From positions 1 through 64,000 of the forward strand of contig NZ_KQ959487.1 in the NCBI RefSeq assembly GCF_001552785.1: a stretch of DNA of 64,000 nucleotides, read 5' to 3'. The translations under genes were made by a program, and so were the position numbers. Below the pieces are notes generated by a model. The model was not told the origin of the DNA. It was given only the letters and a program-made list of their open reading frames with translations, and ran no database searches. Positions 55,741 through 64,000 of the stretch are shown in pieces. This DNA is from Atopobium deltae (GTDB lineage: Bacteria; Actinomycetota; Coriobacteriia; Coriobacteriales; Atopobiaceae). Numbering within the stretch: position 1 is the first letter of the stretch; each line of letters opens with the position of its first letter.

Positions 55741-56179
55741 AATCACCCTCCAACCATTGCGGTCGAACCTTTGATGATGCTTTTTCTTTAAGCACGATGC
55801 CCTGCTCATCAGCATCTACAAACAAACGAAGAGCTCCATAAAACAGCGGCAGTGGCTTTGCATGTCCGCGAATCGTTATTTGGCACACATCAGCCTCTGG
55901 CTTTGCGCAATCCACAACCCAGTCTTGCGCTCCCCCATTATGGAAAAGACTCACCTCGGGGACCATCGCTAAACGGCGTTTTACAAATGCCTGCACCGCA
56001 TTAATATCAGTAGTGGTTTGCAGCGCGCGGATGGCCTGCTGAGAAGTTGAGTACATAATCGCCTTGGTATAAAACAAGCACAGCGTTTGTAATAGGCACA
56101 GGAGGAGCACCGCACAGACAGGAATAATAAAAGCAGCTTCAACACTTGATTGAGCTTGTTTCTCAAAAAAGAAGTGCAT
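55709..56179 (-). CDS. TadE-like pseudopilin
   Basis: 156 residues from ATG 56179. Leader, then a prepilin-like junction and hydrophobic stem with Glu (AQSSVEAAFIIPVCAVLLLCLLQT), then an extracellular part with a likely Cys pair (VVDCAKPEADVCQIT). Second minor pilin of the locus. The start overlaps the preceding gene by 17 bases, and the end overlaps the tadG-like start by 32 bases, so the group is translated as one unit. Ribosome site weak. Confidence 0.8.
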   Translation of the reverse strand: MHFFFEKQAQSSVEAAFIIPVCAVLLLCLLQTLCLFYTKAIMYSTSQQAIRALQTTTDINAVQAFVKRRLAMVPEVSLFHNGGAQDWVVDCAKPEADVCQITIRGHAKPLPLFYGALRLFVDADEQGIVLKEKASSKVRPQWLEGDYETWVSLWEQ

Positions 56180-56453
56180 CTTGCCACGCACCAATATGCT
56201 CGTGCCCCTGAAACGTATGCGTGCACCATGTGATGACATGTGCCAAAAAACTACCCTTTGTCATGGCATGCAGCAGAGCAATAAGACAGAGCATCAGTCC
56301 CGTGCATATCCCTAAGACAAGCGCATATTCCACCGTAGACTGCGCTAGGGCCTCTGATACAAAACCGCTGCAGACAGACAAGGCACACGTCTTCTTAGCA
56401 TGCGTATTCTTAACACGCGTCTTCTTAGCCCTGATACGCCTTACGAACTGCAT
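56163..56453 (-). CDS. Short prepilin-like protein
   Basis: 96 residues if it starts at Met 56453. A Lys/Arg-rich leader contains a small direct repeat (KKTRVKNTHAKKT, from a repeated 12-bp block in the DNA near 56,395-56,430). Then comes QSTVEYALVLGICTGLMLCLIALLHA, a type IV prepilin-like junction with Glu at position 5 and a hydrophobic stem, and a short tail. It resembles Flp or TadE in the N-terminus only. Could be a third minor pilin or an altered Flp. Start uncertain. Confidence 0.65.
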   Translation of the reverse strand: MQFVRRIRAKKTRVKNTHAKKTCALSVCSGFVSEALAQSTVEYALVLGICTGLMLCLIALLHAMTKGSFLAHVITWCTHTFQGHEHIGAWQDALLF

Positions 56454-56964
56454 CTTTTGTAAGTCGCACCGTACTAATGCGACTTGTTTGCTTGCTATGA
56501 CGTGATACAAAAACAATGCTTACTCCCTCCTTCGTTTGAAACGTGCAGCTCCATACATTTCCTTGTAAATCGAGATATCCGTAACGGACTACTATGCTGT
56601 CATTGAGGCGCTGGTAGTGCTTGAGCACTTGGGTAGCAGCCTGTGTAAGATCCCCAGAAACCTCTTTTGTTTCCTGCGAGAAGATCTGGCGAGCATTTTG
56701 TTTTTTCGGGCTTGCTGCATTGGTTTGCGCTTCTGCTTCTAGAGATACGCGCTTAGAAGATAACGATGCCTGCTGCGCTGATCTTCGTTGTGAATACGCC
56801 AACATAAAGGCTAGGGCAACTCCCAGTATGAGGACCAATGCAAGCAGACTGACCACACGAGTCATCCAGTGCGTCCTGCGCATGCGTTTTAAACGCCATA
56901 ACCATCCGCGACGCTTGCACTCCGTACGTCTACCTGCTCTTTGCTGCGCTGCTCGAAAACTCAT
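56425..56964 (-). CDS. Single-pass membrane protein of the Tad locus
   Basis: 179 residues. An Arg-rich N-terminus (cytoplasmic by the positive-inside rule), one membrane helix (VVSLLALVLILGVALAFMLA) and an extracellular domain with a small mixed alpha/beta C-terminus. I recognise no family. Start ATG 56964 overlaps the flp stop (ATGA), so it belongs to the pilus operon. It may be an assembly or anchoring factor. Confidence 0.75.
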   Translation of the reverse strand: MSFRAAQQRAGRRTECKRRGWLWRLKRMRRTHWMTRVVSLLALVLILGVALAFMLAYSQRRSAQQASLSSKRVSLEAEAQTNAASPKKQNARQIFSQETKEVSGDLTQAATQVLKHYQRLNDSIVVRYGYLDLQGNVWSCTFQTKEGVSIVFVSRHSKQTSRISTVRLTKDAVRKAYQG

Positions 56965-57200
56965 AAAGAATTAATGCCTTGCGCAATGGTGTCCCATAAC
57001 TCACTTACCTTGTCCTTAAAGGAAATGATGGCCACAATGGCAATCACCACTAAGACGCCAACTAAAATCGCGTACTCCGTGGTACCTTGCGCGCGCTTCT
57101 CATCTTTGAGAAGTCTCAACAACTGCCTCAATTGTCTTTGAACTATGTTGCAACAGCGTTTTGCGTGGGTTGTTACAACATGAAGCGGAATAATATCCAT
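56961..57200 (-). CDS. flp: Flp-type major pilin
   Basis: 79 residues from the ATG at 57200 (GAAAGGG site). Basic leader, then AQGTTEYAILVGVLVVIAIV, the Flp prepilin site with Glu at position 5 and a Tyr beside it, then a short tail (VSELWDTIAQGINSL). Processed Flp forms the thin adhesive pilus fibre. The leader (about 40 residues) is longer than usual. No prepilin peptidase (TadV) gene is seen in the window, so it must be elsewhere. Confidence 0.92.
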   Translation of the reverse strand: MDIIPLHVVTTHAKRCCNIVQRQLRQLLRLLKDEKRAQGTTEYAILVGVLVVIAIVAIISFKDKVSELWDTIAQGINSL

Positions 57201-57267
57201 AGCTGCCCTTTCTAACGTGGTCATTTGATAACGTGGTTGTTTGATTACTCATATAAAACAGCACCTA

Positions 57268-57981
57268 CTACGAGAATTGCATTGCGGAGCTCAAAAGCGG
57301 GCCCAAAATAGCAAGAAGCATAGCGGGAACAATAAGTGTTCCGAGCGGTATAAGCATTTTGATAGGAACTTTTTCTATCTGCTGCTCAAGCAAGCTGTGC
57401 TGTTCAGCACGAATGGAGGCTGCCTGCACCGAAAGTGCTTGTGCAAGCGGCGTTCCAAAGAGGAGTGCTTCGTCCACCGCATGCGCAAAACAACGAAACG
57501 GCTGCTGTTGCAATTGTTCTGCCAGATCATACAATGCTTCATTTCGAGAGGTCACACCTATTTCCCAGCTCAATAAAGCAGCAGCAAGCTTTCGTGATAA
57601 GGCGTTATCGAAGCGTTCGCAATAGAGACGAAGCGATGCATCAAATGACATATTTGCCGAGAGACCCAAATTGAGAATGTCCAAAAACACGGGAAGTTCT
57701 CGCAAGCACTCCTGCTGCTCTTGTTTACGCTTCTTTTTCCCAGCAAAAAGTTTTGCTTCAAGCCCTTGAATACAAAGCTTTACAAGCAGGTTTTGCACAA
57801 GCTTGCCGCTCGAAGCTGCATGAACGAAGACGCTTCGCTCAAGCGTTTGTCTTTGCTTTTTTGTTGCCGAGAGGACCTTTGGTGATACTGATTTTGACGA
57901 TGCTGATGCACTTATCACGAAGGCCCAAATAAATACCAAGCTACTAAGCAGGGCTCCATGAACGACAAACGCAATGTTCAT
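57268..57981 (-). CDS. tadC: Tad inner-membrane platform protein TadC
   Basis: 237 residues, type II secretion F-domain (T2SSF). An N-terminal helix, a cytoplasmic part with FLDILNLGLSANMSFDASL and EIGVTSRNEALYDLAEQL, and C-terminal helices (VPIKMLIPLGTLIVPAMLLAIL). With TadB it forms the platform that the TadA ATPase turns. The start overlaps the tadB stop by four bases. Confidence 0.9.
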   Translation of the reverse strand: MNIAFVVHGALLSSLVFIWAFVISASASSKSVSPKVLSATKKQRQTLERSVFVHAASSGKLVQNLLVKLCIQGLEAKLFAGKKKRKQEQQECLRELPVFLDILNLGLSANMSFDASLRLYCERFDNALSRKLAAALLSWEIGVTSRNEALYDLAEQLQQQPFRCFAHAVDEALLFGTPLAQALSVQAASIRAEQHSLLEQQIEKVPIKMLIPLGTLIVPAMLLAILGPLLSSAMQFS

Positions 57982-58928
57982 AGCTTTATCACCGCCATCA
58001 TGTGCCGAATGACCAGCAAGGCACAGCCATCAAGCATAAGCGCTATCCCCACGCACAGCATCCCTGGAAACGAACACACTGCCTGCCTAAAATCAAGAGA
58101 AAGCCCACTGAGCAGAAGTAGCATTATCACAGGTAAAGAGCAGACAATTTTTACCGACAGCCGCGCTTGCGCCGTTTTTGTGCGCAAACTTCGTACGAGC
58201 TGCTCGCGCTCTTCCAGCATGCGTGAAGAGGTTGCCAACATATCGCTTAAAGAACCACCTGTACGCTGGGAAATCTCCAAAGCCATACCCAACAACTCTG
58301 AGCCTGGCACGGCAAGCGTCTTATCGAGCGTACGCAATACTTCAGAAAGCCCCATACCGCAACGCAACGACAGTGCCGCGGTCAAAAATGTTGGAGCCAA
58401 ACTATTGCTCGCATCGTTACCGATGTATTCAAACGCCTGAAAGAGCGTTTTGCCAGAACTCAAGGCTGTCGATAAGGAGCGCAAAATTTGTGGCATCTCC
58501 CGAATGTGCTGCTGAACTCTACGCGTACACGCTGCACGGCGAGCGGCACTTACCAGCGCCACACTTACTATCGAAGCAGCTATGAAACCCAGGCTAGGAC
58601 CAAAAAGCAACACGCTCATGCCGCTGAAAGCAGTCCAGCAAACTACCACAAAGCCGCAGGCTTCCTGCGTGTTTACAACGACACCACGGTCTGCCAATAT
58701 GCGAGCACTGGCGGCATATACGGTATTGAGGGAACTGCACTTTGCAAGCCATCGAATCCCACGCAAAGATGCCAAACTTCGTAGCAGAGCTTTTAGACCT
58801 CCCACCTGTGCTCCAAGGTTTTTATGTATCACCGCAGAGCTTTGTTTGTGCGCATTACCAGGTCCAACGAACACAAAAACAGCCCCGCCTGCGAAAAGCA
58901 TTATGAGTATGAAAAAGTAGATTTCCAT
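57978..58928 (-). CDS. tadB: Tad inner-membrane platform protein TadB
   Basis: 316 residues. N-terminal membrane helix, a T2SSF cytoplasmic domain ([34 protein letters not shown]) and C-terminal helices ([20 protein letters not shown]). Pairs with TadC as the pilus platform. ATG 58928 has GAGGTG at 5 nt. The start lies 28 bases inside the tadA end. Confidence 0.9.
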   Translation of the reverse strand: MEIYFFILIMLFAGGAVFVFVGPGNAHKQSSAVIHKNLGAQVGGLKALLRSLASLRGIRWLAKCSSLNTVYAASARILADRGVVVNTQEACGFVVVCWTAFSGMSVLLFGPSLGFIAASIVSVALVSAARRAACTRRVQQHIREMPQILRSLSTALSSGKTLFQAFEYIGNDASNSLAPTFLTAALSLRCGMGLSEVLRTLDKTLAVPGSELLGMALEISQRTGGSLSDMLATSSRMLEEREQLVRSLRTKTAQARLSVKIVCSLPVIMLLLLSGLSLDFRQAVCSFPGMLCVGIALMLDGCALLVIRHMMAVIKL

Positions 58929-60316
58929 TGCTGCACCTCAGCTTGCGTAACAATTCCCTCATACAGAGCTCGATTCATAAAAGGTGGTGTACAACGCAGC
59001 CTCCAACGTCTTCCGCTCATATCGAAGGAGACCAATTCCTCAAGTTTTACCTGGCCATTGGTGGCTTGTTGCACGAGCGACGTTGTGGTAATTACCCTTG
59101 AACCGTCGGGCATACGCGCCGACATGACGATAAGATCGAGTGCTGTAGCAACTTGTTCTTCAATGACATCAACAGGCAAATTCATCCCAAAGCGAGCCAT
59201 AAGCACGAGTCGTAAAATTGCCTCTCGTGCGCTACCCGCATGTAGGGTTGTCAACGAGCCGTCATGCCCCGTATTCATTGCCTGCAGCATGTCAATGCAC
59301 TCTTCTCCACGAACTTCGCCGACAATAATACGATTCGGACGCATGCGCAAAGCATTTTTCATCAGGTCGCGAATACTGACTTCGCCTGTACCCTCGATCG
59401 ACGACTCGCGCATTTCAAGGCGAACGACATGCGGGTGCGTATCAAAACGCAGCTCAGCAGAATCTTCGATGGTAATAATGCGTTCTTGAGGCGAGATTTC
59501 TGATGACAGCGCATTTAACAACGTCGTTTTACCTGATCCCGTACCTCCTGCTACCGCAATGTCTTCTCGGCATTTAACGGCCCACGACAATAATTGTGCA
59601 TACCATGCTGGTAATGATTTGAGCTGCACTAATTGTGCAAGCGAAGCAATGCGGTCCGAAAACTTTCGAATCGTCAGAATGGGGCCATCAAGCGCTACGG
59701 GCGCATTAACCACATTAACGCGATAGCCGTTTGGCAGACGCGCATTCACAAGCGGATGCTGTTCATCAAGGCGTCGACCCAAGGGTGCTAAGATGCGATC
59801 CACCACCATAAGAATCTGCTCTTTTGACTCAAAAATACGGCTGCTCTGACACATCTTTCCAGCGCGCTCAAAAAAGAGTGACGATGTCCCGTTGACCATG
59901 ATTTCGGTAACACTTGCATCATCAAGCAAAGGTTGCAAAGGTCCAAAACCCAATACTTCATCCAAAACCTCTTTGATGAGTTCGGGATGGTTTGCCTCGG
60001 AAAGGCCCTCGTAATGCGAGGTATTAAGGATAGTTTGGCAACTCACCGAAAGCTCATCGTACGCATTATGCAACGTGGCACTGTGGGCAATTCGTGCGAT
60101 GGTATCAAGACCAAGTTCCTTTACTAAATCATGTTTCAAGCGAGAAGTATGCTGGTCATGCAAGCTTTGAACTTCATGGTTAAGCGGCTCGAACACTGCT
60201 GCATCACCAGAAGACCCTTGATCAGAAAAATCCCGCGCGGCAAGCGCCTGTGCAGAAAAGCCCTGCGCGTCCATACTTGCCTTTTGAACGCTTTTAACAC
60301 GAGCGAGTAAACTCAT
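58901..60316 (-). CDS. tadA: Tad secretion ATPase TadA (CpaF family)
   Basis: 471 residues. N-terminal domain (about 45-200) with [21 protein letters not shown], then Walker [10 protein letters not shown] (257-265), Asp box, Walker B-like [14 protein letters not shown] and His box [12 protein letters not shown]. The hexameric ATPase powers pilus extension and possibly retraction. It overlaps tadZ by one base (TGATG). Confidence 0.95.
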   Translation of the reverse strand: MSLLARVKSVQKASMDAQGFSAQALAARDFSDQGSSGDAAVFEPLNHEVQSLHDQHTSRLKHDLVKELGLDTIARIAHSATLHNAYDELSVSCQTILNTSHYEGLSEANHPELIKEVLDEVLGFGPLQPLLDDASVTEIMVNGTSSLFFERAGKMCQSSRIFESKEQILMVVDRILAPLGRRLDEQHPLVNARLPNGYRVNVVNAPVALDGPILTIRKFSDRIASLAQLVQLKSLPAWYAQLLSWAVKCREDIAVAGGTGSGKTTLLNALSSEISPQERIITIEDSAELRFDTHPHVVRLEMRESSIEGTGEVSIRDLMKNALRMRPNRIIVGEVRGEECIDMLQAMNTGHDGSLTTLHAGSAREAILRLVLMARFGMNLPVDVIEEQVATALDLIVMSARMPDGSRVITTTSLVQQATNGQVKLEELVSFDMSGRRWRLRCTPPFMNRALYEGIVTQAEVQQWKSTFSYS

Positions 60317-61641
60317 CAGCTTACCTCTCTCATACGTGCAAAGAAGCCTTTTTGCTTCGTGGGAAATTTAGTATCAAGTGCTTTTTGCGCCTCGGGATGA
60401 TCTGGCAAACACCCAAGTTCTGAAAGTATCTTTGCAATACAAATCTTTGTACTTGTCGAAAATGGATTATCCAACTCGATAAGTTCCTGTAGATGCCCCG
60501 AGTGTAGAAGCTCTCGCAGTTCAGCCCCACCATCAGCAGCACGCAACAAGCGCGCAGCTTCAAGACCCACGTCCGCGCGGTACACATATGCCTCATGAGG
60601 CTTTGCAACGTCATACTTGTTTGTTACACGAATGATCCTTGTACGTGCCACACCAAGACGCACTGCCAAAGCGGCGCAACGCGACAACGAGCCCACCTCA
60701 GCCGAAACATCATCCGCAACAAGGACCAAACGATCGCAGAGCTGCGCTGCAAGAGCAACCGACTCACTCCAAAAAGTAGAAGTATCAACAAGAACGAGAT
60801 CATAGCCATTGGATAGGCTTATAAGCAGATCATTTGCCATCGGTGTAACCGTCTCGGCAAACTCGGGCTTCTCGCAAGGACCCCATAGCTGTATCTGATC
60901 AGAAATTTTAGTTGCTGCTTGCAGCACCGTCTCATCAAATGGCTGTTGAGAAAATCGAGCGAGGTCGCCACTTTTTACGCCAAATAAAGACGCGAGATTG
61001 CCTGTTCCTAAATCTAAATCCACAAGCGCGACGCGCATTCCCCATAACGAAGCATGGGTTGCCATTGCAGCTGTGAGAGAAGTTTTTCCAACACCACCAC
61101 GTCCTGACGCCACCACAATAATAGGTGCACAATCTTTTTTACGAGTCACATGCATGGCGTTTTTAGACAGGTTCTCTAAGCTTGGTAATCCCTCCACTTT
61201 TGCCAACCCATCTGAGCTGGGTAATTCCCCTGGCCTAGACAATCCTTCTGGTTCGTCGAGATCCCCCAACTTGAGAGCAGATGACTTTTGAGCTGCACCC
61301 TGCGCAAAAGCCGTAAATGCTTCAAGAGTATGCACCCGAGAAATGCGCGCCCGCGCAGCTCTTGAACGCAGCGAACCCGAAGGGTTTGCAAGCACTAGCA
61401 CCACTTCATCGGCATATCCATCCTGCACTAATGCAGAAGCAGCGTTAATAGGAGTCACTTCATCAAGTGAAGGGCCAATCAACACTGATGCACGATGTGG
61501 CTCATGCTCTTTAAGACAACTACGCACGCGCCCCGCATCAGGTTCTAAAATAAAAGTGGCTTCAGGATGTATCCCGCGCATGGAACGCACAAGCGCTTCA
61601 CTATACTGCACATCTGAGCATATGTACCAAATATTAGCCAT
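60316..61641 (-). CDS. tadZ: TadZ/CpaE-type localisation ATPase
   Basis: 441 residues. N-terminal receiver-like domain (1-115; no ordinary phospho-acceptor site is clear), a Leu/Gly/Ser/Pro-rich linker with short repeats (about 126-160), then a MinD/ParA-like ATPase. The deviant Walker A reads SGRGGVGKTS (179-188): the signature Lys of MinD (KGGVGKT) is Arg here. TadZ places the pilus machine at a pole or patch. ATG 61641 has a GAGGGA site. Arg for signature Lys may mean weak ATP hydrolysis; many TadZ proteins share such changes. Confidence 0.88.
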   Translation of the reverse strand: MANIWYICSDVQYSEALVRSMRGIHPEATFILEPDAGRVRSCLKEHEPHRASVLIGPSLDEVTPINAASALVQDGYADEVVLVLANPSGSLRSRAARARISRVHTLEAFTAFAQGAAQKSSALKLGDLDEPEGLSRPGELPSSDGLAKVEGLPSLENLSKNAMHVTRKKDCAPIIVVASGRGGVGKTSLTAAMATHASLWGMRVALVDLDLGTGNLASLFGVKSGDLARFSQQPFDETVLQAATKISDQIQLWGPCEKPEFAETVTPMANDLLISLSNGYDLVLVDTSTFWSESVALAAQLCDRLVLVADDVSAEVGSLSRCAALAVRLGVARTRIIRVTNKYDVAKPHEAYVYRADVGLEAARLLRAADGGAELRELLHSGHLQELIELDNPFSTSTKICIAKILSELGCLPDHPEAQKALDTKFPTKQKGFFARMREVS

Positions 61642-61650
61642 CGTATTCCC

Positions 61651-62490
61651 TCACTCTGTTGGGCTTGCATTGCTCGGTTGTATGTCATCAAAATTTTTAA
61701 GAGCCTTTTCGCTGGTATCGGCTCCTCTCGTCGGGCTTGCGTTATTGTTTTTTGACTTATTCGACTGCGGCGAGGTAGGCGTTACGCTGGACAGTGCATC
61801 AGGTTTTGTACTAGACGCCGCGCCAGGCTTACTTGCTGCATCAGACGATGTACCAGAATTGCGTGGTAAAGCCTCAGCGGGAACCACAAAACGCAATTCT
61901 CCTCGCGAACTCACCGCTAAAATCTTTTCAACCTCTGTTTCGGGAACGGCAAGCGTCAACATGCCATTGGCGAGTGTCTGTCCATCCGAAATGGCCAACA
62001 CTAAAATCTCTGAGGTAATACGCTGTGTGGAATCGGCATTGCTTACATAAGCAGCCAGTTTTGTTCCCGCCTGCACATGGGGCGATAAGCCTAATTTCTC
62101 GCTCAAAGGAATGCTGATCGCGACCATCCCTTGCGGTACCGAAAGGCTCTGCCCTGCTTCACGAAAATTAAATTTCGAAAGTGGCGCGCCTGCACAAACA
62201 GGAACACTTACTGATTTGCCGATAATATCGTCAATACGCGTAATTGCCTGTTGCGGCGCGAGTTCGCTCACCCAATCGCGCAGCACAACATCAGCAGCCT
62301 CAATGGGTTTGCCTGCTTCAATCGTATGCGTTGCCACAGCGACGCGCACAATGTCACCGCCATATTTTGCAAGTAATTCCGAGCGCTGAGCCGCAAAACG
62401 AGCCTGCACTGATTGCGTATAGGATAAAAACACTACCCCCACCGCCAGCGCACACGCGCACGAAAAAATGATTCTGAACTTCCGTGACAT
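61651..62490 (-). CDS. cpaB: Flp pilus assembly protein CpaB (RcpC-like)
   Basis: 279 residues from ATG 62490, GGAG at 5 nt. Signal-anchor (IIFSCACALAVGVVFLS), a SAF/beta-clip domain (DIVRVAVATHTIEAGKPIE, VVLRDW) and a second domain with SVPQGMVAISIPLSEKLGL. A Ser/Thr/Pro-rich C-terminal tail follows. CpaB may bind peptidoglycan and scaffold the pilus. It opens the cpaB-tadZ-tadA-tadB-tadC-flp run. Confidence 0.88.
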   Translation of the reverse strand: MSRKFRIIFSCACALAVGVVFLSYTQSVQARFAAQRSELLAKYGGDIVRVAVATHTIEAGKPIEAADVVLRDWVSELAPQQAITRIDDIIGKSVSVPVCAGAPLSKFNFREAGQSLSVPQGMVAISIPLSEKLGLSPHVQAGTKLAAYVSNADSTQRITSEILVLAISDGQTLANGMLTLAVPETEVEKILAVSSRGELRFVVPAEALPRNSGTSSDAASKPGAASSTKPDALSSVTPTSPQSNKSKNNNASPTRGADTSEKALKNFDDIQPSNASPTE

Positions 62491-62625
62491 CACCACTCCG
62501 TACCACGAACTTATCGGTACGTTTATTGTGAAAGGTACACAAGCGGGTAAGGGTCACAATATGAAGTTTTCGATTTTGAACTGTCAGCTTTCTAACAAAA
62601 ATCTAACAGGTTTCTCTGCACATAT

Positions 62626-62639
62626 GGTCTTCTCGACAG
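62626..62639 (-). repeat. Extended dispersed word CTGTCGAGAAGACC, intergenic
   Basis: Exact 14-mer in the 183-bp gap between cpaB and rsgA, so it is free of codon constraint. Confidence 0.75.
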
Positions 62640-62673
62640 CAAGGACAAAAAGGCGCAGCAAGGACACATGAAG

Positions 62674-64000
62674 TTAGGGCAACATCGCGGGATCAATATC
62701 GGGCGCAAGCGAACGAGCGGCGCTTTCCATTTCCTGAGCAAGCGCTGCATACGCCGCAAGACGTTCAGGAGCAATGTGTTCGCTGCATATAGCTTGCATA
62801 ACCTGGCAGCCTGGCTCGTGTGCGTGAGTGCAATCTCTAAATTTGCAGTCCTGCGCGGCATCAACAATGTCAGAAAAGACAAGCGAAAGCCCCTGCTCAT
62901 GACCCATAAGCGCTAAATTGCGCAAGCCTGGGGCGTCGATAATAACGCCTCCGTGAGGAATTTTAACCATGCGGCGGGCGACGGTGGTATGTCTTCCCGC
63001 ATCGTCGGATGCGCGTACCTCAGCGGTTTGCAGGGCCTCGTGACCCAATAAAGCGTTAAGCAAGCTTGATTTACCTGCGCCAGACTCACCGAGCACAAGA
63101 GTGCAGGTCTTCTCGACAGCATAGCTGCGCAGGGCTTCAAGGCCCCACTGCGCAAGGTCGGGCACTTCGGTTTGAGGCTTCGCTGAGAAGGGCGCGGAGG
63201 CCAACGGCGACACTTGCGTGGATGGCTGCCAGGTGGGAGAAGAGCTCGTAACTACGACGGGGATATCGGTACCGACAACGCGACGTAAAAGCAAAATTTG
63301 CTCGATGAGCTGGTCATGTTGGGTAATTCTGTCGGCCTTCGTAAGGACAATAACAGGGCGAGCGGAGCAGTCTCGCGCGATGACGAGTGAGCGTATAATA
63401 CGATTAATATCCAGTGCTGGAGCCGAATTCTGCGCTGCGGGCAAATTCGTCGCCACCGAAGCAGCCGCATCCAACAGTGGCTGCGCAATAAAAACCACGT
63501 CAACATTAGCAGCCAACACCTGCTGAGTGCCTCGGCGAGAACCCCGCCAGCGAGCGAGTTGATTTTTTCGCTTGATCACGGCTTCTATAACACCCATATC
63601 ATGCGCATGCGGACGACGCACAACAACCCAATCGCCCACCGCCACGCCTTCGTAGGCATCTTCTGCTCGAGAAGCGCACGCAGGAACTTTTTTCCCACTA
63701 GAGGGCTGACGAGAAGTTCGTAGCGCAGCATCGCGAGAAGCCCTAGCGGCACTTCGAGAAGATTTGTCAGAATCGCGAGCGACCTGCGCTGCATCGCGAG
63801 AAAACACAGGCGCATACTGCGCTCGAAGCGTGGCGTCCGCGCAACAAACCGCAGGAAATCCGCGGTCAAGACGCACAACACACCCGAGGTGATACTGTTG
63901 TGCGTCTACTCCTGTTTTTTTTGAAAGACGCTTGGTGAGCTGCTCATACTCACGATATTGCTCATCGCTTACAGCCAGCTGATCAAAGCGAGGTGCGGCG
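62674..64000 (-). CDS. rsgA: Ribosome biogenesis GTPase RsgA (partial, start outside window)
   Basis: The minus-strand frame is open from the stop at 62674 through the window end, so the N-terminus lies beyond base 64000; GTG 63876 is inside the coding sequence, not its start. Upstream codons read YEQLTKRLSKKTG and GCVVRLDRGFPAV, matching RsgA N-termini. It has an OB fold, circularly permuted GTPase motifs (LTKAD, GESGAGKSS, DAPGL) and a zinc knuckle (CKFRDCTHAHEPGC). RsgA matures the 30S subunit. An Arg/Ala/Ser-rich insertion of about 45 residues (near 63,660-63,790) splits the OB domain and holds four CGAGAAG copies. Confidence 0.92.
   Translation of the reverse strand, partial: AAPRFDQLAVSDEQYREYEQLTKRLSKKTGVDAQQYHLGCVVRLDRGFPAVCCADATLRAQYAPVFSRDAAQVARDSDKSSRSAARASRDAALRTSRQPSSGKKVPACASRAEDAYEGVAVGDWVVVRRPHAHDMGVIEAVIKRKNQLARWRGSRRGTQQVLAANVDVVFIAQPLLDAAASVATNLPAAQNSAPALDINRIIRSLVIARDCSARPVIVLTKADRITQHDQLIEQILLLRRVVGTDIPVVVTSSSPTWQPSTQVSPLASAPFSAKPQTEVPDLAQWGLEALRSYAVEKTCTLVLGESGAGKSSLLNALLGHEALQTAEVRASDDAGRHTTVARRMVKIPHGGVIIDAPGLRNLALMGHEQGLSLVFSDIVDAAQDCKFRDCTHAHEPGCQVMQAICSEHIAPERLAAYAALAQEMESAARSLAPDIDPAMLP
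63106..63119 (-). repeat. Extended dispersed word CTGTCGAGAAGACC
   Basis: Exact 14-mer inside rsgA, read as Ala-Val-Glu-Lys-Thr directly before the GTPase P-loop strand. Confidence 0.65.

Noticed and set aside
62674-63876. RsgA as a complete gene starting at 63876
   Set aside because: The reading frame continues upstream without a stop to base 64000 and encodes family-like sequence, so the gene is cut by the window edge.

Overview
The window is most likely chromosomal DNA of a Coriobacteriia-type actinobacterium (an Eggerthellales or Cryptobacterium-like lineage is my best guess; this is inference). Base composition looks close to balanced. Supporting signs are a sufCBDSU-rrf2 iron-sulfur operon, an OmpR-type orphan regulator beside glutamine synthetase that recalls actinobacterial GlnR, AddAB-type recombination, NAD-dependent ligase, PEP carboxylase, and a Flp/Tad pilus locus with no outer-membrane secretin. 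I saw no rRNA, tRNA, insertion sequence, phage gene or CRISPR array.

Layout. 1-3.4 kb: cold-shock protein, an unknown gene and a ruvC-ruvA-ruvB operon, all on the minus strand. 3.4-8.4 kb: a NAD-synthetase-like protein whose active sites look degenerate, then a phosphocholine (lic-type) pair, a LicB-like permease and an unusual HTH-cytidylyltransferase-choline kinase fusion with a large palindrome at its promoter. 8.4-21.8 kb: SlyD-type isomerase, dnaE, addA-addB, a lone DinJ/RelB-like antitoxin and asnS. 21.9-28.1 kb: a remnant of a histidine phosphatase, then the plus-strand suf operon ending in its Rrf2 regulator. 28.2-37.6 kb: NlpC/P60 hydrolase, class II aldolase, a structured leader and purL, and convergent ppc. 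37.8-45.2 kb: yaaA, a NifX-like protein, small regulators (XRE, LysR, MarR), degV, a DnaQ-like exonuclease, a nitroreductase and a proline iminopeptidase-like hydrolase. 45.2-52.2 kb: ligA, htrA, a GlnR-like regulator, glnA and a Cys-rich FeoB-associated peptide. 52.3-62.5 kb: a compact Tad pilus locus. 62.7-64 kb: rsgA, running off the window.

Many genes are tightly coupled by 1-4 nt stop/start overlaps (ruvCAB, addBA, sufCBD, sufU-rrf2, several tad genes). Most operons run on the minus strand; suf, purL and the 37.8-44.2 kb group are the main plus-strand blocks.

The most unusual signal is not a gene. A short word with core CGAGAAG (and a sister CGATAAG) is scattered through coding and non-coding DNA on both strands, far above chance. 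Its extended form is CTGKCGAGAAGAYC; I found five exact copies of CTGTCGAGAAGACC and four of CTGGCGAGAAGATC. This looks like a DNA-uptake-type or recombination-recognition word. It shares the window with a Tad pilus locus (a DNA-uptake machine in one actinobacterium) and with addAB (a Chi-reading enzyme family).
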